A stretch of DNA of 64,000 nt from Escallonia rubra. Lineage: Eukaryota; Streptophyta; Magnoliopsida; Escalloniales; Escalloniaceae. A program made the translations under genes and the position numbers. The stretch is taken from the NCBI GenBank assembly GCA_033065855.1, contig JAVXUO010001992.1, positions 206,241-270,240 on the forward strand, in the 5' to 3' direction. Positions within the stretch are counted from its first letter, which is position 1; each line of letters starts with the position of its first letter. The notes beneath the pieces are model-generated. The model made no database searches. It was not told where the DNA came from and was given only the letters and a program-made list of their open reading frames with translations. Shown piece after piece: positions 22,801 through 35,415 of this stretch.

Positions 22801-25800
22801 TTCAACAAATTTACAAATATTGCGATATATATAAGAAACTTACAGAGCTCTTTCACCATTCCTGCCTCGCAGCTTGTAAACTTGGGCCTAAAATGGTTTA
22901 GTATCTCAAATGCAGAATCCTAGGTGTCCATGAACGTCTGGACTGAAACTTATATCAAGATCTCACAAACCTCGAGAGTAATTTGGGCAAAGCTTCTCAT
23001 ATTCTCATTAATGTTTCTTCTCAAGCTTGGAATTTTACTCGGACCAATTCCATATTTTATGGGGAAGAAACTGTATATTGTTGTTTATTTTGAACATTCT
23101 CTTGCAACTAGAGTTTCATTCTGAGCTAAAAGATTAGTTTTCTAGGATCCGATTTTTGGTGTCACCAGGAACAATTGACTTGGATTTCTGGAGAACACAG
23201 GATGGCAACAAATCTGGAGTTTTAAGTTACCATAAAATCTGCTCCAACTGATTTGGGGTGAAGGGGGTTGGGGTGGGGGGCTAATGCCTTTAGTCTAGGG
23301 AATGACATTATAATACATAATGCCTGTCCGGCCCTGTCCTGTATATAGGACATGGCCCTGGCTATAAACATACGGCAACCACTAATGCTTCTCCCTGTTC
23401 ACTGTACATAGGTAGGACGGAGAGTTCCCTTGTATTTCACTAATAACCAGAGTAACAACTTATATAGGTCTTAGAAACTCGTATATCATAATTGATTTCC
23501 TCTTTTTGTGTAAGGACACTATCTTTTGGTTTTTACTCAAGGCAGAATAGTTTCCACCTTCATTCACGTGATATCTATGCTACCTATGATGCCAACACCC
23601 TGAAAATCGTTTTGTATGGCTTTTTTTTTTTATGTAAAAATGAGTGACACTTGGCAACTTAGGAACCAAAATATAGAACTTAAAAAGGAAAAGGTGGACA
23701 ATAACTAGCCTTTATGTTTTAACTTCTTTTTTATCTCTATCTCTGCACACGCTGAGATGTCCCACGTAAATTATTGTTTAACAAAGGACATTTCTCTCGA
23801 TGAATGCCTGGGTGTGGTCAGCATCGTTGCATATTTCATCCAAGTGCTGATTGTGGCATGGGATAGGGTGTTACACACACAACACCTTAGTAACTTTGTA
23901 TACGTTTGACGCTTTGAGCAAGGCTAAAATAATCGACAAGTTCTATGAAACTGGTTCAATGCTAGAGCCAAAAGGTAGGACCAAAATTGATTAAGCTTCT
24001 TATATGAACATACATATCCCTAATGGCCTAATCGTGTTTAAATTGCTTCTTCCCTACAACCCACCTGATCACAACCTTTTTTGTCTTTTGATGATGAGCA
24101 AGTGATAACCATTAAAACACCCAAGAACAGCCAAAAACCATGTATATGCATCAGTGCAGCACATATTATAAGTACGAAAAGGGAAAGACACACCTTGATC
24201 ATTCTGAAAAGAACAGCTTTGATAGCCTGCCATAAGCTAATATTAGCAGAATGTTGCTTCAAGACAAATTTTATGCATAGAATTGAGCCCCATCAGACAA
24301 TGTTTAAATTTTTTTTAAAAAAAAAACGTGCTTGGGAGTTCCACTTCCTCAAGAGATTGACCATATTAAGCACAAAGGGGCCTTTCCCTCGATAGTCTTC
24401 TCCCGTTAGATGGGCCATGGGACATATTAAGCACAAAGGGCCCTTCTCTAGGGTGGCTGTTTGTGTGTCATAACTAGAGATTCCAGCACAAATTCTTGCT
24501 TATTCCCCATTGCTTATCCTACCCGGCACTAACTAACCACTGTAAAACGATCTATGTTGAAACAAAATCTGGTACAACAGGTAGTTTTTAAGCTTTCTTT
24601 ACAAAAGGTGGCATGTGTTTTTATATTCACCCCTTCATTTGACGAACTAATTTGTGAGGATAGATTGGACCAAATAATAGATGGCAGTGAAAAGGGGTCG
24701 AATGTGAAAGAATTGCAATGAGAGGGTCCATTTAATGACTATCCCCCAAATCAGATGACCAAATGCAGTGATTTACATTACTGATACATGTCTTTAGAGA
24801 CTTGTTAGGAAATCTTTTTCCGACCCCAATCATTGTGAAAGAGTAATATTCTCTGTCATTTTTCAGTGTGGCACTCTTAGATCTTAAGGCTGCATATATC
24901 TGAGCTGTGTGAGAAGCTTCCTTGCCGGTGCTCATTTGTGTGCATTTTGTACCATTTTTATGAACTTCACTGAATGATATTCCAATTTTCTTTGCACCGT
25001 GCTTTTCAAGGCCTCTTGGATTGCGCATTGATGAAGTGGTGTGGATTTTCCCTGCAGCAGTGAGCTTCTGTTGGGATCAGTTTTCTTCTTAGAGCGAACA
25101 GTCCATCAAAGCCAATGAAAGCAGATATTTTGTAGCTAATGAAAATTTGCTTTGACCACTGAACTAAACCTGTCTGTTGAAGAGAATTGGATGGTCAAGA
25201 TGAGGTTAGAAGTGATACCCAAATTACTTAAATGCCCGAAAGTCCTGAGAACTGTCTTTTGCCTTCTGAGACCTTCTTAAGGAGAATGATAAGATCGCCG
25301 ACACCTAAAGGATGACTATCAACTGTGTTGGGGTTTATTTGTGGCGTGTGTTGGGGGGGTTGTGGGGGGGGGGTAGCATGCTCCCGGGTTATGGCTTTGC
25401 TTGCCATTTTCATGTGTTTGTTATCTATGAATTACTTAAGGTTTAAGTGATGCCCCATCCCAAAAAAAAAAAAAGTGAATAAATGAGAAATAAAAAATTG
25501 ATTTACATCCTCTGATAGATATGCTTGCTGTGTGCAGAATCAGATGCTTGAGGGTGCTATTTTCCTGGATTGCGGAACTGATTTGGGGTCTGGTCGTTAC
25601 GTTCCTGGTTAGTTCTGTCCCAATTGGGCTTCTGAACATGCACACCTTAGATTATAATTCATCTACTCAACTGCCCATCTTATCCTATCCTCAGAATTAG
25701 GGATATACTGCGCTAATTTCGACACCTTTGTTTTAACCACTTTTGAGGTGAGACTTTTTAGGACTAGGCCCGATGAAATTTCATGAGAACCTCCAGAGTT

Positions 25801-28379
25801 TTACCTAGGATTTGATTTGTGTCTCTTGTCATAGGCTTGTCTTGGGAAAAATCTCGGTCATGTCCTTTGTAGTTGGTGCTTGGCACCTTAACATAAAGCT
25901 AACTGTTGGGCTGAGCAGTTGGCCAGTCATTGATAGCTCATTGCTCCAAACTAGTTGGGGTCTGTTATATGAGTCATTCTCTTCCACGTGCTCACCAAGG
26001 TCTTATATAACCACAAGAAAGAAAAGGAAGAAAGAAAAGACCATGTCTGATAATAGTCCCGTTTTGCAGAGAACAATTTCCTTTGTTGCACCAAAAATTG
26101 AGGATTATGGTCTCTTACATACTGAGTTTAATTAAGGTTCACAGGCTGAATCTTTAAGTGGCGAGCTATATGAACCTCTGCATCTCTTGAATCATTGGAT
26201 TCACTGGTCAGGAACATTTAATCTTACTTAGACTTTCATAAACCAATAATTAACACCATACCTTAATCTTCTTATTGGAGGATTCAATACTGGTTGTTGG
26301 TTCTGTATAGAATGGAACTATGCTTCTGTTTGTATTGCAAGGAAGAGAAGAGTCAACAAAAGCTGATTTCTTGTAACTATATTTTACTTTGCTAAATACT
26401 AGCGAATGTATCCGTCAGTGCAAATGCACGGGATACGATGCAATTTGGTGTTAATGCAAATCACATACTTTAGTATTATGAAACAGGTTCTAAATTCCAT
26501 AATACAAAGAAAGAGCACTCAAGTCTATCAATTTCTCAAATAAATTGGACCACTGCTTAACAATACGAAGACAATCGCATGGACGATAACTCTTTAAGAA
26601 ACAGATAACATTTTAGCTTAAATTTTAGATTTACCACTCTATCATCTAAAAGGACTATCAAAGGGAAAAAATGTATCATAAGTTTCACTAGCATTTTGAT
26701 TTTCTAGTCATTTCTATCCTCCATTTCTTTGTTTATAAAATCTAGTGAACAATTTTTATATATTCATATCATGATAACTTCATGTATTGCCTCTTTGTCA
26801 TGACACAAAGAGTGTGAGTCTTGTCCCTTTTATGCAATTCATATCAAGCCCAACCGACATCTAGGCAAATCCATAAATGTCTATAAAGTCGCCTTATATC
26901 TATCTTCATGAGAAGTACTTTACTGCACATGTTTCTTTGTTTGGTTTATAAAGTTATTTTTATCTATGTTTAGATTATTAAGTTTATACATACATGGCTA
27001 CTGAAAGTTGTCAATGAAAAATTGTTCATACCATTGCCATTAGGTGGACCAAGGGGAACTTCCTGATTATTGTACATGGATACAAAAACATGATTGAGAG
27101 AGAGGCCCTTCTTGTTTTTAAGTGTTCCAAATACTCGTATAGAAATTATTTGACGTTTGAGTTCAGACAAGAAACTATATCTAGAATCACCTCTGATTAA
27201 TTTGGTTCTTCACTTGTCCAATGTGGATTTTGATAACCATTTGTTGCTACTATAGGGATTCGGTAGGAGGCTAAATCAACATACCTTTTTGCTGATTCAC
27301 ACCCCTTTGTTCTTAGAAGATGTTAGGGACGCTTTTTAGCTCTTATGTGACAATAGGGAAATGGTTTAAGTAAAAAAAGGCGTGGATTTAGCCCCACCGT
27401 AAAGTACAAGGGGTTCACATGACATTCATTTTTCTAGGCTTATGCCAAGTTGCGGAAGAACATTCAGAAGACACCAAAATGGACCTTAGTTGAGGAGCAT
27501 AAATAACCCATTCAAAATGAAAATGTTTGCTAAATATCTTCTGTCAGTGTTAGACGGCACTTCATTCTATTTATTTCACTAAAAATTGGAAAAGAAATGT
27601 TTGCACTTTTATTGCTTCCTTCCTAATTGTAGGTGTAAAATAAATATGCATTAATCTGATTTGCTATTTCACTTTATTTCATTTTTTTAGTATGGTTTCG
27701 TATGACATTCTTTCAATATATTAAGTCTTGGGTGATTATGTTTACATCATACATTATCAGCATTAAGAAAATTCGTTCCTACAAGTTACTCTAAATCAGA
27801 AAAATTCTCTAAATAGATGCTTCAGTGTTACATTTTAATCTGTCAAGCTTGGGCAGGAGTTAAATACATAAAGTGGGTTGAAGTTGACTGGAAAGGTTTG
27901 GGGTTTAAGTTAACCTCCTTTTATGCATTGAGGTTAAGGAGCTTGCTTCAGCCTTTGTTGTAGAGTTTGATATTTTTTAGAAAGGCGGCAAAGAGACTTA
28001 TAAAGAATTCCGACTGCTATTTTGTTATCCTGCTGAATTGATATTAGTTGTCTGTTTACTTTGAAGTGGTCATATTCATATCAAATGGCCTAATACCAAA
28101 TACTTTCCCCATTTTTGGACCAAATTATTGCAAACTTGTAATTGCGATTCCTGTTGTGCTCTTCTTTCTTTAGTTTTTGTTTCCAAATTATTGGGCAAAT
28201 GATCAATCTTGAAACTTTCAGGAAATCCTGCTCTGAGACATGGTAAACCGGGAACTGGAGTTGGGCTTGGATGTGGCCTTCGGTTTAAGACCCAGTTGGG
28301 CCACTTTCAGGTGGACTATGCTCTCAATGCTTTTCGTCAGAAAACTGTATACTTCGGCATCAGCAACCTTGCTTCCTGA
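19842..28379 (+). CDS. OEP39: Chloroplast outer envelope Omp85-type protein (OEP39-like), 10 exons
   Basis: Exons: 19842-19912, 19989-20024, 20180-20324, 20845-21003, 21123-21193, 21280-21358, 21479-21594, 22124-22271, 25538-25607, 28222-28379. All junctions are GT-AG and the phases join to a 350-codon frame. The protein reads THKLCAALMLPPFR, SLCIKHPNLFG, YDSNVLIAYRKPRPEW, HSISPEVGVHGLPVDNFSR, ASSNWSS, KWLIFNRFKFVASK, APYQAFAIGGLGSVRGYGEG, MLEGAIFLDCGTDLGSG, and ends VYFGISNLAS. This is the beta-barrel domain of the OEP80 subfamily without POTRA domains, as in OEP39/OEP36; SVRGYGEG is the hallmark Omp85 loop. It would sit in the outer chloroplast envelope. The 5' end is odd: no in-frame ATG precedes exon 1, and the family start appears collapsed into ATGGTGCCTGG at 19832. 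The first in-frame Met is at 19896. A few conserved residues are changed (Trp to Cys, Tyr to Cys). It is either a decaying copy or has an unseen upstream exon. Confidence 0.85.
22272..25537 (+). other. OEP39-like intron 8 (3.3 kb)
   Basis: This is an unusually long intron between the exon ending in FPL and the exon starting NQMLEGA. It is AT-rich with a few homopolymers (A-run at 24318, G-run near 25358-25372). No protein-coding insertion was recognised. Confidence 0.55.
26399..27183 (-). mobile_element. Helitron-like element end inside OEP39-like intron 9
   Basis: On the minus strand the sequence ends with a GC-rich hairpin (CCCGTGC...GCAC) followed by CATTCGCTAG and then T, the Helitron 3' terminus pattern (hairpin plus CTAG at 26399-26402, T beyond). 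The 5' boundary is uncertain; a TCTAGATATAG start near 27183 is possible but is not preceded by A. The rest of intron 9 (25608-28221) shows nothing recognisable. Confidence 0.45.
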
Positions 28380-29439
28380 TAATCCTTGCAGTTGCATCTC
28401 TCTTGCTTTACTATCTTCAATTAGGCGGTCAAGGCATTCATCTTTGACATTTTGAGGTTGTCTGGGATGGGATTTTGGGTTGCAGAAGCGTGACCTGTCC
28501 CAGAGAGAGAGTAATAGTTTTCTGGCCATGCTCTTACCAGAGGAGTTTGAGTGCTCGAGAAGTACGCTCAAGGTTTCGTCCATACAAGGTTTTTCATTAT
28601 TTGTGGGAATCCGGGAGCCAAGTTGAAGTTTGTGCCCCTATATTTAGCTCATAGTGAAGAATTGAGAATCTCACCTATCTGTATGGCTGGTTCTAATAAA
28701 CAGTAAATTCAATATAATCAGATGGGAAAAGAGAATAGTGCAAAATTTATTCACTAATTTGGGCTTTTCTTTTCGCTTCTTTAAGCATGCAAGTCTATAT
28801 TGGTTCTACCAGAGGAGGAACCTGATCACCTCCTGGAGAGTGGAAAGAATAAGGGAGGCGAATATGTTAAGCAAATTGGTTGGAAATGATGAATGCAGTC
28901 CAAAACTGAACCAGTATCAATGTGAGTGAGGATCGAGTGAATTGATTCAGTTTTCGAGTTGGAATATTAGTTCGCTTTTGATTCTGTTTTCTAGTAGGTT
29001 AGGGATATGTGTCCATTCGACTGTCTGATTGTAGCATCTCGTAAGGAAGTTTTAGACCAATACTGCTCCACCTTTTGCACTCGGAGGAGCCCATTTGTTA
29101 CGGCATGAATGAAATGTATGAAGCTGGTTGGACAGGATGCAATGTATACTTGATAATTCAGCTTTGATTAGTGCAAAGTGGATTTTATAGTAGATAAAAT
29201 TCTAATTTGGACGCAATATCCACAAGAACTCACAAAAAGGATACTAAATGGGCGACATTCTCTCATACTTGTATCGTAAAGGGTCAAAATCAGTGGCACT
29301 TCAAGCCTCCTACTATTTCAACAACAAGAGGAGTTGATGATGCTGCTAGTACAGTTAATGCTAAAGGTTCTGATGTGCTGCACCATGGAGCCTGGCTTCT
29401 TCCCATACCAAGATCCCAGGCCTTAGGTTCATTCTCATA
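28380..29439. other. 3' flank of the OEP39-like gene
   Basis: AT-rich sequence following the stop at 28377-28379, presumably 3' UTR and then intergenic. An antisense open frame over the last exon has no recognisable similarity. Confidence 0.4.
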
Positions 29440-29745
29440 CCTTACAGCTCCCTAGCTATGCCTAATGCTGATGAAAGGATCATATGTTGTGGTCCTTGAC
29501 TACCAGTGGGCATTTCACTATTAAATCTGCATTGGATGCTATTAGCATACATAAACCAGGTACTACTCATGGTAGTATCCCAAAGGCTGCTGTGATTCTT
29601 TGGATGCTATGGAAATGGGTGCCTGAGAACCAAGGACAGATTGAAGTCTTGGAATATTGTGAATGATGATCTATGCCCTATGTGCTCACAAATCAAGAGC
29701 CAATGAATCACCTTTTAGTGGAAAGCTCACTTGCACCTGGACAAG
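29440..29745 (+). pseudogene. LINE remnant (RT zinc-binding C-terminal region)
   Basis: Translated pieces in slightly different frames read PNADERII, WSLTTSGHFTIKSALDAI, then DDLCPMCSQIKSQ followed by a stop and ITF. This pattern (W.LT.SG.FT.KSA, then CP.C and a later histidine region) is the zf-RVT region at the C-terminus of plant L1-type LINEs. It carries stops and frame changes and no reverse transcriptase core is left. Confidence 0.5.
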
Positions 29746-31496
29746 GGGGTGCGAAGACTTAATGGTCCCAGTCTTCTAAAGCATGCATGCATGTGTTCAT
29801 TTTAGGGTGAAACTAGAATAGGTTGGGACTACTACAGATACATTTACTAATGTACTTGGGGCTAATAAACTTCTCCCTTTAGAGGGCAAACTTTTAGCTG
29901 TTCAGACAACTTAATACTGTTTGACTATGATGTGAGGGCAATATTTTCTAATAATGTGAGATACCTTTATGCAATATTCTAATTGTAAGAATTATCTTTA
30001 ACTGACTTGGTATGTCAGTTTTCTTAAAAATTGAAGTGGCTATTACTCGAGTTAACTAGTCACATCTGTAATCTCATCTAGCGACCAGTGATTGATACAC
30101 ATAGGATAATCTTACACCTAAGTTACACCCTGAGCGTGGTGCAAGATAAGGATGGAAAAAAGTGATAGCGTCTCTTCAAGGAGTTTGTGATGGGCACCAG
30201 TTCATTGAGGAAGTGCTATAATATATGGGCTAGGTCCCTACTCTCACACTAACCTTTTTTCATCCATCAAAAAGAAATCAGCTATGCGGAGAGAGTAAAT
30301 GACCTATTTAACGTTCTCCATGGCCGGAAGGTGATAAATCGATTTATATAAATCATGCTTCTTAATCACTTTAGATTAATTTTGTTTCATATGTATGTTT
30401 ACATATATACTTACATGTGGTATCACAGCACCCTATCGCGAGTAATATAGCCAATGCTTTTGTTTCACGTTTTGCCGTTTATGGTCGCACCATCGAGTTT
30501 ATCGAGATTCTTTACGATCTAACAAATTTCTTGTTTTTGTTTTCTTTTTGTGTGTGTCGCAATGCTTCCGTGTGTTTCACTTACATTTTACAGATCCTTA
30601 TGGTCAATATATATTTTGGGCCTTCGCATTGTAGAAATTGGAATTGATCGATGGGTTGTTGGATTTTGGCGAAGATCTGTGCTTCTTTTGGACGTTTAAG
30701 TTGATCGAATTCGTTAACACAAAACCGATGCTTTTATGTGTTCTTTAATGGACTTTATTTAAAAAAACACATTTTTGGCGCCATTTATCAATTTCGCTTC
30801 GCCGGTGTCTCGTGCCGTTTAAGGTGACAGCCAATATTAGAGGCAACCTCGAAGTAATTTCTGGGTGGTCTCCATGGTGAACCTGACCATTTTGCAGTCG
30901 AGAGTAGCCAATTTTGAAGATGCCATTTAAGGTTTTTATTATTTCATGAAGAAGATGAATCATGAGTCGGCAGATTTTTTTTAGTTAAACATGAGAATTA
31001 TATTGATATGCGAACCAAATTACAAGAGTAGTCAAACTACTTTCCTAGAGCGCCACAGGATAATTAGTCTTCTTAGTTACACGAGTAGCTAAGCTACTTT
31101 CTAAGAAAACCAAATAAACTTATTACAACCATACCAAAATTACATGTGAGCCTAACTCCTAATTATATTGAAATCATGCTTGAACAGGACTCCAAAGCAT
31201 ATTCAGCAACGAACTTGAATTGCTTGGATGTCTAGTAAGGGAAAGAGCCGGCTTTTTTTTTTTTTTTGGATCTTTTTTATCTATAATCGAGAAATTTTTT
31301 ACACTAAACACAATTCAAGTAACTTACCTTGATGGATCTAATATGAGTGAGCAGATTGATTGGTTTGATTTAGTCGAATATACATGTTGGATTGGATTGA
31401 AGCTTATTATAATATACCTTGGGCCCCTTGTTACTATTAAAATGGTTGTATCCTTCCTCTGACCTTAAATCAAATCTATCATGGGCCGCTTACGTA
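29746..31496. other. Intergenic sequence, no gene recognised
   Basis: AT-rich, with no long conserved open frame. Short repeated words GAGTAGTCAAACTACTTTC and GAGTAGCTAAGCTACTTTC occur near 31030 and 31085. Confidence 0.4.
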
Positions 31497-32320
31497 TCTA
31501 ATTATATATATATGAAAGCCGAAGCTGAGAGAATGTTGTCCAGTCATCGCTTACTTGAACACTCTCTTAGTTCGCCATATGAACTTTCTTATTTTGAATT
31601 TTTAAAATATTTTAAATTTACTTACATTTGTAATAATGATTTAGATTCACTCACTCTCTGTCTCTCTCTCTCTGATTTGAATTCCTTCTTTCTATTTGAA
31701 ATTCAACTAATTATATATATTTTACATTTCTCTCTCTTCTATGTCAACATGCCCCGCTCAAAAATTTTATTTATATCTTTACAATTCTATTAATTCCCAA
31801 ATTTTGACAAAAGTAATTCTCTATATATTCTTTTTTAATCTTAATCCTTTTTATTGTTCAGAGAAACACAATATTCTCCATCAGTTAAACTACCCTAATC
31901 TCCTTCCTTTTCTTTTTCATTGCAAGTTTTATATATAATTTACACTCACCTTTTTTTTCAATCATTTATTATGTACTGTTCCTCTTTTCTTGATGGTCTT
32001 GAGTAATACAACATCAACACACGGGTTATTATTATTAATATTATCACTGTAATTGCTATTATTTAGGAGAGACTATTTCTATTATTTCATACACTATTTT
32101 TCATCTTCATTTGTCACTAAAAAAGGACAATTATTACTGAAGTTCATTTCTAACAATAAAATTGGTAGGAAAACTCATTTGAAAAGGTAAAAATAAAATT
32201 TTGATTATCTTATTTTCACTAGCAATTTTATAATTGTTATTAAGCATACAAATACTAGATTTCTTATTATGTATTTTGATAGTCGTCTTTCACGTGTGTA
32301 ACGCACGAGATCAAGACTAG
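31497..32320 (+). mobile_element. Non-autonomous Helitron (copy 1)
   Basis: The element starts TCTAATTATATATATATG after an A (31496). It ends with a hairpin CGTGTGTAACGCACG and then GATCAAGACTAG before a T (32321). TC start, CTAG end with hairpin and A/T flanks are the Helitron hallmarks. It is 824 bp and non-coding, and it is homologous along its length to the inverted copy at 42874-43765. Confidence 0.82.
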
Positions 32321-34489
32321 TTTAAAACTAAAATGCATTCTGAAAATATACCCCGAACATGCATTTTGCACCTTACAAGTTTCTTTTTTTTTAAGCCTAT
32401 TAAAGTATGGCTCAATTAATTATGTCTGGACCGCTGCTTTACATAGGGTTCTCCGTCTTCCTATTTTGTTGTCTTTTTGGTCTTCGGTTTTGGACAGCTA
32501 TAAAAGTTTTTGCTGTATACGAGGTTAATATCCTTAGCCTATGTGGTTACATAGTCATACAATGCTTATATCGGATGACAACCTCATCCGGCAGGTAGCA
32601 CCAAAAAGAAAGAGAATTAAACCACACAGTTAAATAAATAACAACTATCTTCCTTTTTGTTTTCTATTTTTTATGGGGTGACTAACTAGCTAAAGTAAAC
32701 ATGCATAAACAAGATAAATCCTAAGTAAGACATATTATAACTAGAAACTAAAAGCTAAAAATCAAACCAAACCAACTAAAGCTGTAAAGATAAGAACTAA
32801 AACAAGATAAGAACAACAACACAACACATCCCCATTCATGAGTCACCAACCCAACTCCCAGCCACCTGGCACCATCATTGACACGTTGCCTCGAATCTCG
32901 TGCTTCACACCGGCGCCAGAAACACCACCTTCACTAGCCATTCCATTGCTGCTGAGCCCCAGAGGGCAGATCACCCACGAAAATTCATCCGGATCATCAG
33001 CTCCAATCATCAGCTGAGATCTGCACATCCAAAACTTCGCTGGACAAGACCTAATCGCCGACATGCCAAACACCATCGGAAAAACCTATCGATGACTCTT
33101 GCGGACCACAAATAGCCACTGATCGAAACTAATCGCACTTATCACCCACCGCGAAAACCTAACTCAAAACAAATCCAGGCTAGTCTACCACGTCACCACC
33201 CACCGGGAAACCCAACGGTGGTGACGGAAAATGAAATTTGAGAAAGGGAAAGGGTTGGCAGAGGAGGAGCCCTAATCGCACTTATCACCTCTCTCGAAGG
33301 CGGCTAGACAACACTTTGAATAATGTTATGCTGCCCAAAGTTGAACTACTTTCCTTTTACCGCTGACATTATGCAGTTTTTATATTTTACAAAATAGTAC
33401 TCCGGTATGTTAAAACTTTTCTATTCGGGAGCTAGCGCTGTCCGTTGCCTAGGTCAGATAGTCAAATTCACTCATATGTTAGCATGTGTTGCATTCCTAT
33501 TTCCCTATGATTTTTCCATGCTTTAATATCTTTTGATGTTTTTCATAAATTTAAAAAAAGGACACATACTTTTATGTTCTTATCAAAATCTGTTATTGGT
33601 TCATTGTCTTTGGTAACCACGCATTCACATAAATTATTTACTTATTTTTGTTGTTCTTTCTAATTAATTCTTATATGATAGACTTGTTTGCATAATGGCT
33701 TGAGAAATACGTGCACGTGCTAGCACATCCCAATCTCAGGCCGAGCCCGAGCCCATCGCTGTGGAGATGGATCCTGAGCTCTGTCGGAACAAGGACACCT
33801 TGGACTGGTTCGTTACGAGTATAGGCATTTATAGCAATCTTGAGACGTGTCACTTAGACTGGCTCACCGACTCTGACACCAACCTCTACTACATTGATTG
33901 TGTGCTTTTTGTTTTATGCATATTTGTTTTGACACATAACTCGTTACTCTTGTTCGCTAACTTCCGTGTTTTCAAATTCACTTTATCTTTTACTAAATCA
34001 CGCCTCGCTGGTACCTCGGTCTCTCAGATAGCGGGTTTGGCTTCTCTATTGACGTGCTACTAGTAGGGCATCAATCTTATTGGTTTGGTCGACCAGTTCA
34101 TGAGGATGATCTATTCCATACCCCACCGACCTCCACCGTACCAGGGTCCTTGCACTACAGAATCTTTGCATTAATGTGTTTTTCTTCTAGACTCTTTTTT
34201 TTTATGTGTTTTACATTTATGTGGGATACTTTTATAGTTCCATACTCTTAAGTGCACTTTGATTATCTTTAATCAGATATACATTTGATTTTAAAGTATG
34301 CTTTGTTTTCATAACTTTATCTCGTCGATTTATTTGTCCTCTTTGGGTACTTTGTGCTTGATACACCCCTAAATAGTTTTTCAAATACTTGAGATTGCTT
34401 TTTTGGATGTGCTCGTTGGCTATATTGATTATCAATGGATGGATACATATGTTGATCACTTTTACACACACGCCTCTTATTCTTTTTAA
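32321..34489. other. Intergenic sequence with possible retrotransposon debris
   Basis: Short GC-richer blocks at 32830-33300 and 33690-34130 contain open stretches without recognisable domains. The second block may belong to the eroded Sirevirus-like element that ends just downstream. Confidence 0.35.
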
Positions 34490-34978
34490 TAATGTCAAAA
34501 GGGGGAGAAAATAAAATTGATTATCTTACTTGTGTGGCAATTATGTATACTTGTGTGATAATTGAAGCGTTATTGAGATATTATTTAATGCCCATCTCAT
34601 TGTGGTTATCGAAAGAGTATGCACATATCGTTCAAGATAAAGAGAACTTCCTATTTTTTATGATACTATCTTGATTACTTAAACTCTTTCGTGATAAAAA
34701 TTGTTTGAAGATGAGATTGTTGTCATGTGTTATTTGGCATACCATATGTATACCTCATCTTGTTGGGTTCAATGCTTGTCATCATAAAAAGGTGGAAATT
34801 GTTAGTAATTAAACCTAGGCTTACATCCTCCGATTTTGATGATAACCAACATTGACGATTATGTTGTCTAATACACATTTAAGTTCTTGAAGCTTTAGGT
34901 TCAAGTCTTATACTCATGTGATGGACGATTAGGTTAAAATCTTATACTCATTAAGCTGGTAAAGAACGGCTCAGACAA
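34490..34978 (+). mobile_element. Eroded Sirevirus-like 3' end
   Basis: TGTCAAAAGGGGGAGAAAAT at 34492 and AAAAAGGTGGAAAT at 34786 resemble the purine-rich words seen at Sirevirus 3' ends. The second is followed directly by TGTTAGTAATTAAACC at 34800 and CCGATTTTGATGATAACC, like an LTR start. It is truncated by or merges into the TRIM at 34979. No partner 5' LTR was found. Confidence 0.45.
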
Positions 34979-35415
34979 TGTTAAGTCACCATTTGCTTTA
35001 AAAACTTAAGCTTTTAGAGCACATGGTAACTTAACATGGTATCAGAGTTCTGGTTCAGCAAGGTCTTAGGTTTGATTCTTCCCCCTTGCACACTCTGTTT
35101 ATTTGTGCACTTAGTGGTGGTACACCTTGATTTGCCTCTCTACGTCCATTTGGGGGCTTGCATGTTAAGATGAGTGTTAAGCATGATAACATTGCTTGGT
35201 CCACTCACTAATAGCTCAGATGGTAACTTAACATATTTGGTCCCCTTTTGTTACAATGCAATTAGTATTTATTTGTGTACTTGGTGGTAGTAAACCTTAA
35301 TTTGTCTATCCACGTGCAATCATAGACTTGCACATGAGGGGGAGTGTTAATCATGATAACATTGTTGCGCCCATTCTCTAACAGCTTAACTTTTAGAGCA
35401 AATAGTAACTTAACA
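34979..35415 (+). mobile_element. TRIM retrotransposon with three short terminal repeats
   Basis: Three related short repeats start TGTTAA and end AACTTAACA: 34979-35036, 35175-35233 and 35345-35415. TGGTATCAGAG (35037-35047), an initiator tRNA-Met primer site, follows the first. A purine-rich GAGGGGGAG lies just before the third. The whole unit is about 440 bp and non-coding, as in TRIM elements. Three copies suggest a tandem element formed by recombination. No target duplication could be identified. Confidence 0.7.

Noticed and set aside
28218..28583. 121-residue antisense frame over the last OEP39 exon
   Set aside because: It lies opposite a conserved coding exon and shows no recognisable domain.
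35037..35090. tRNA-like words (GGTATCAGAG ... GGTTTGATTCTTCC)
   Set aside because: They are the primer site and flank of a TRIM element; no cloverleaf can be drawn.
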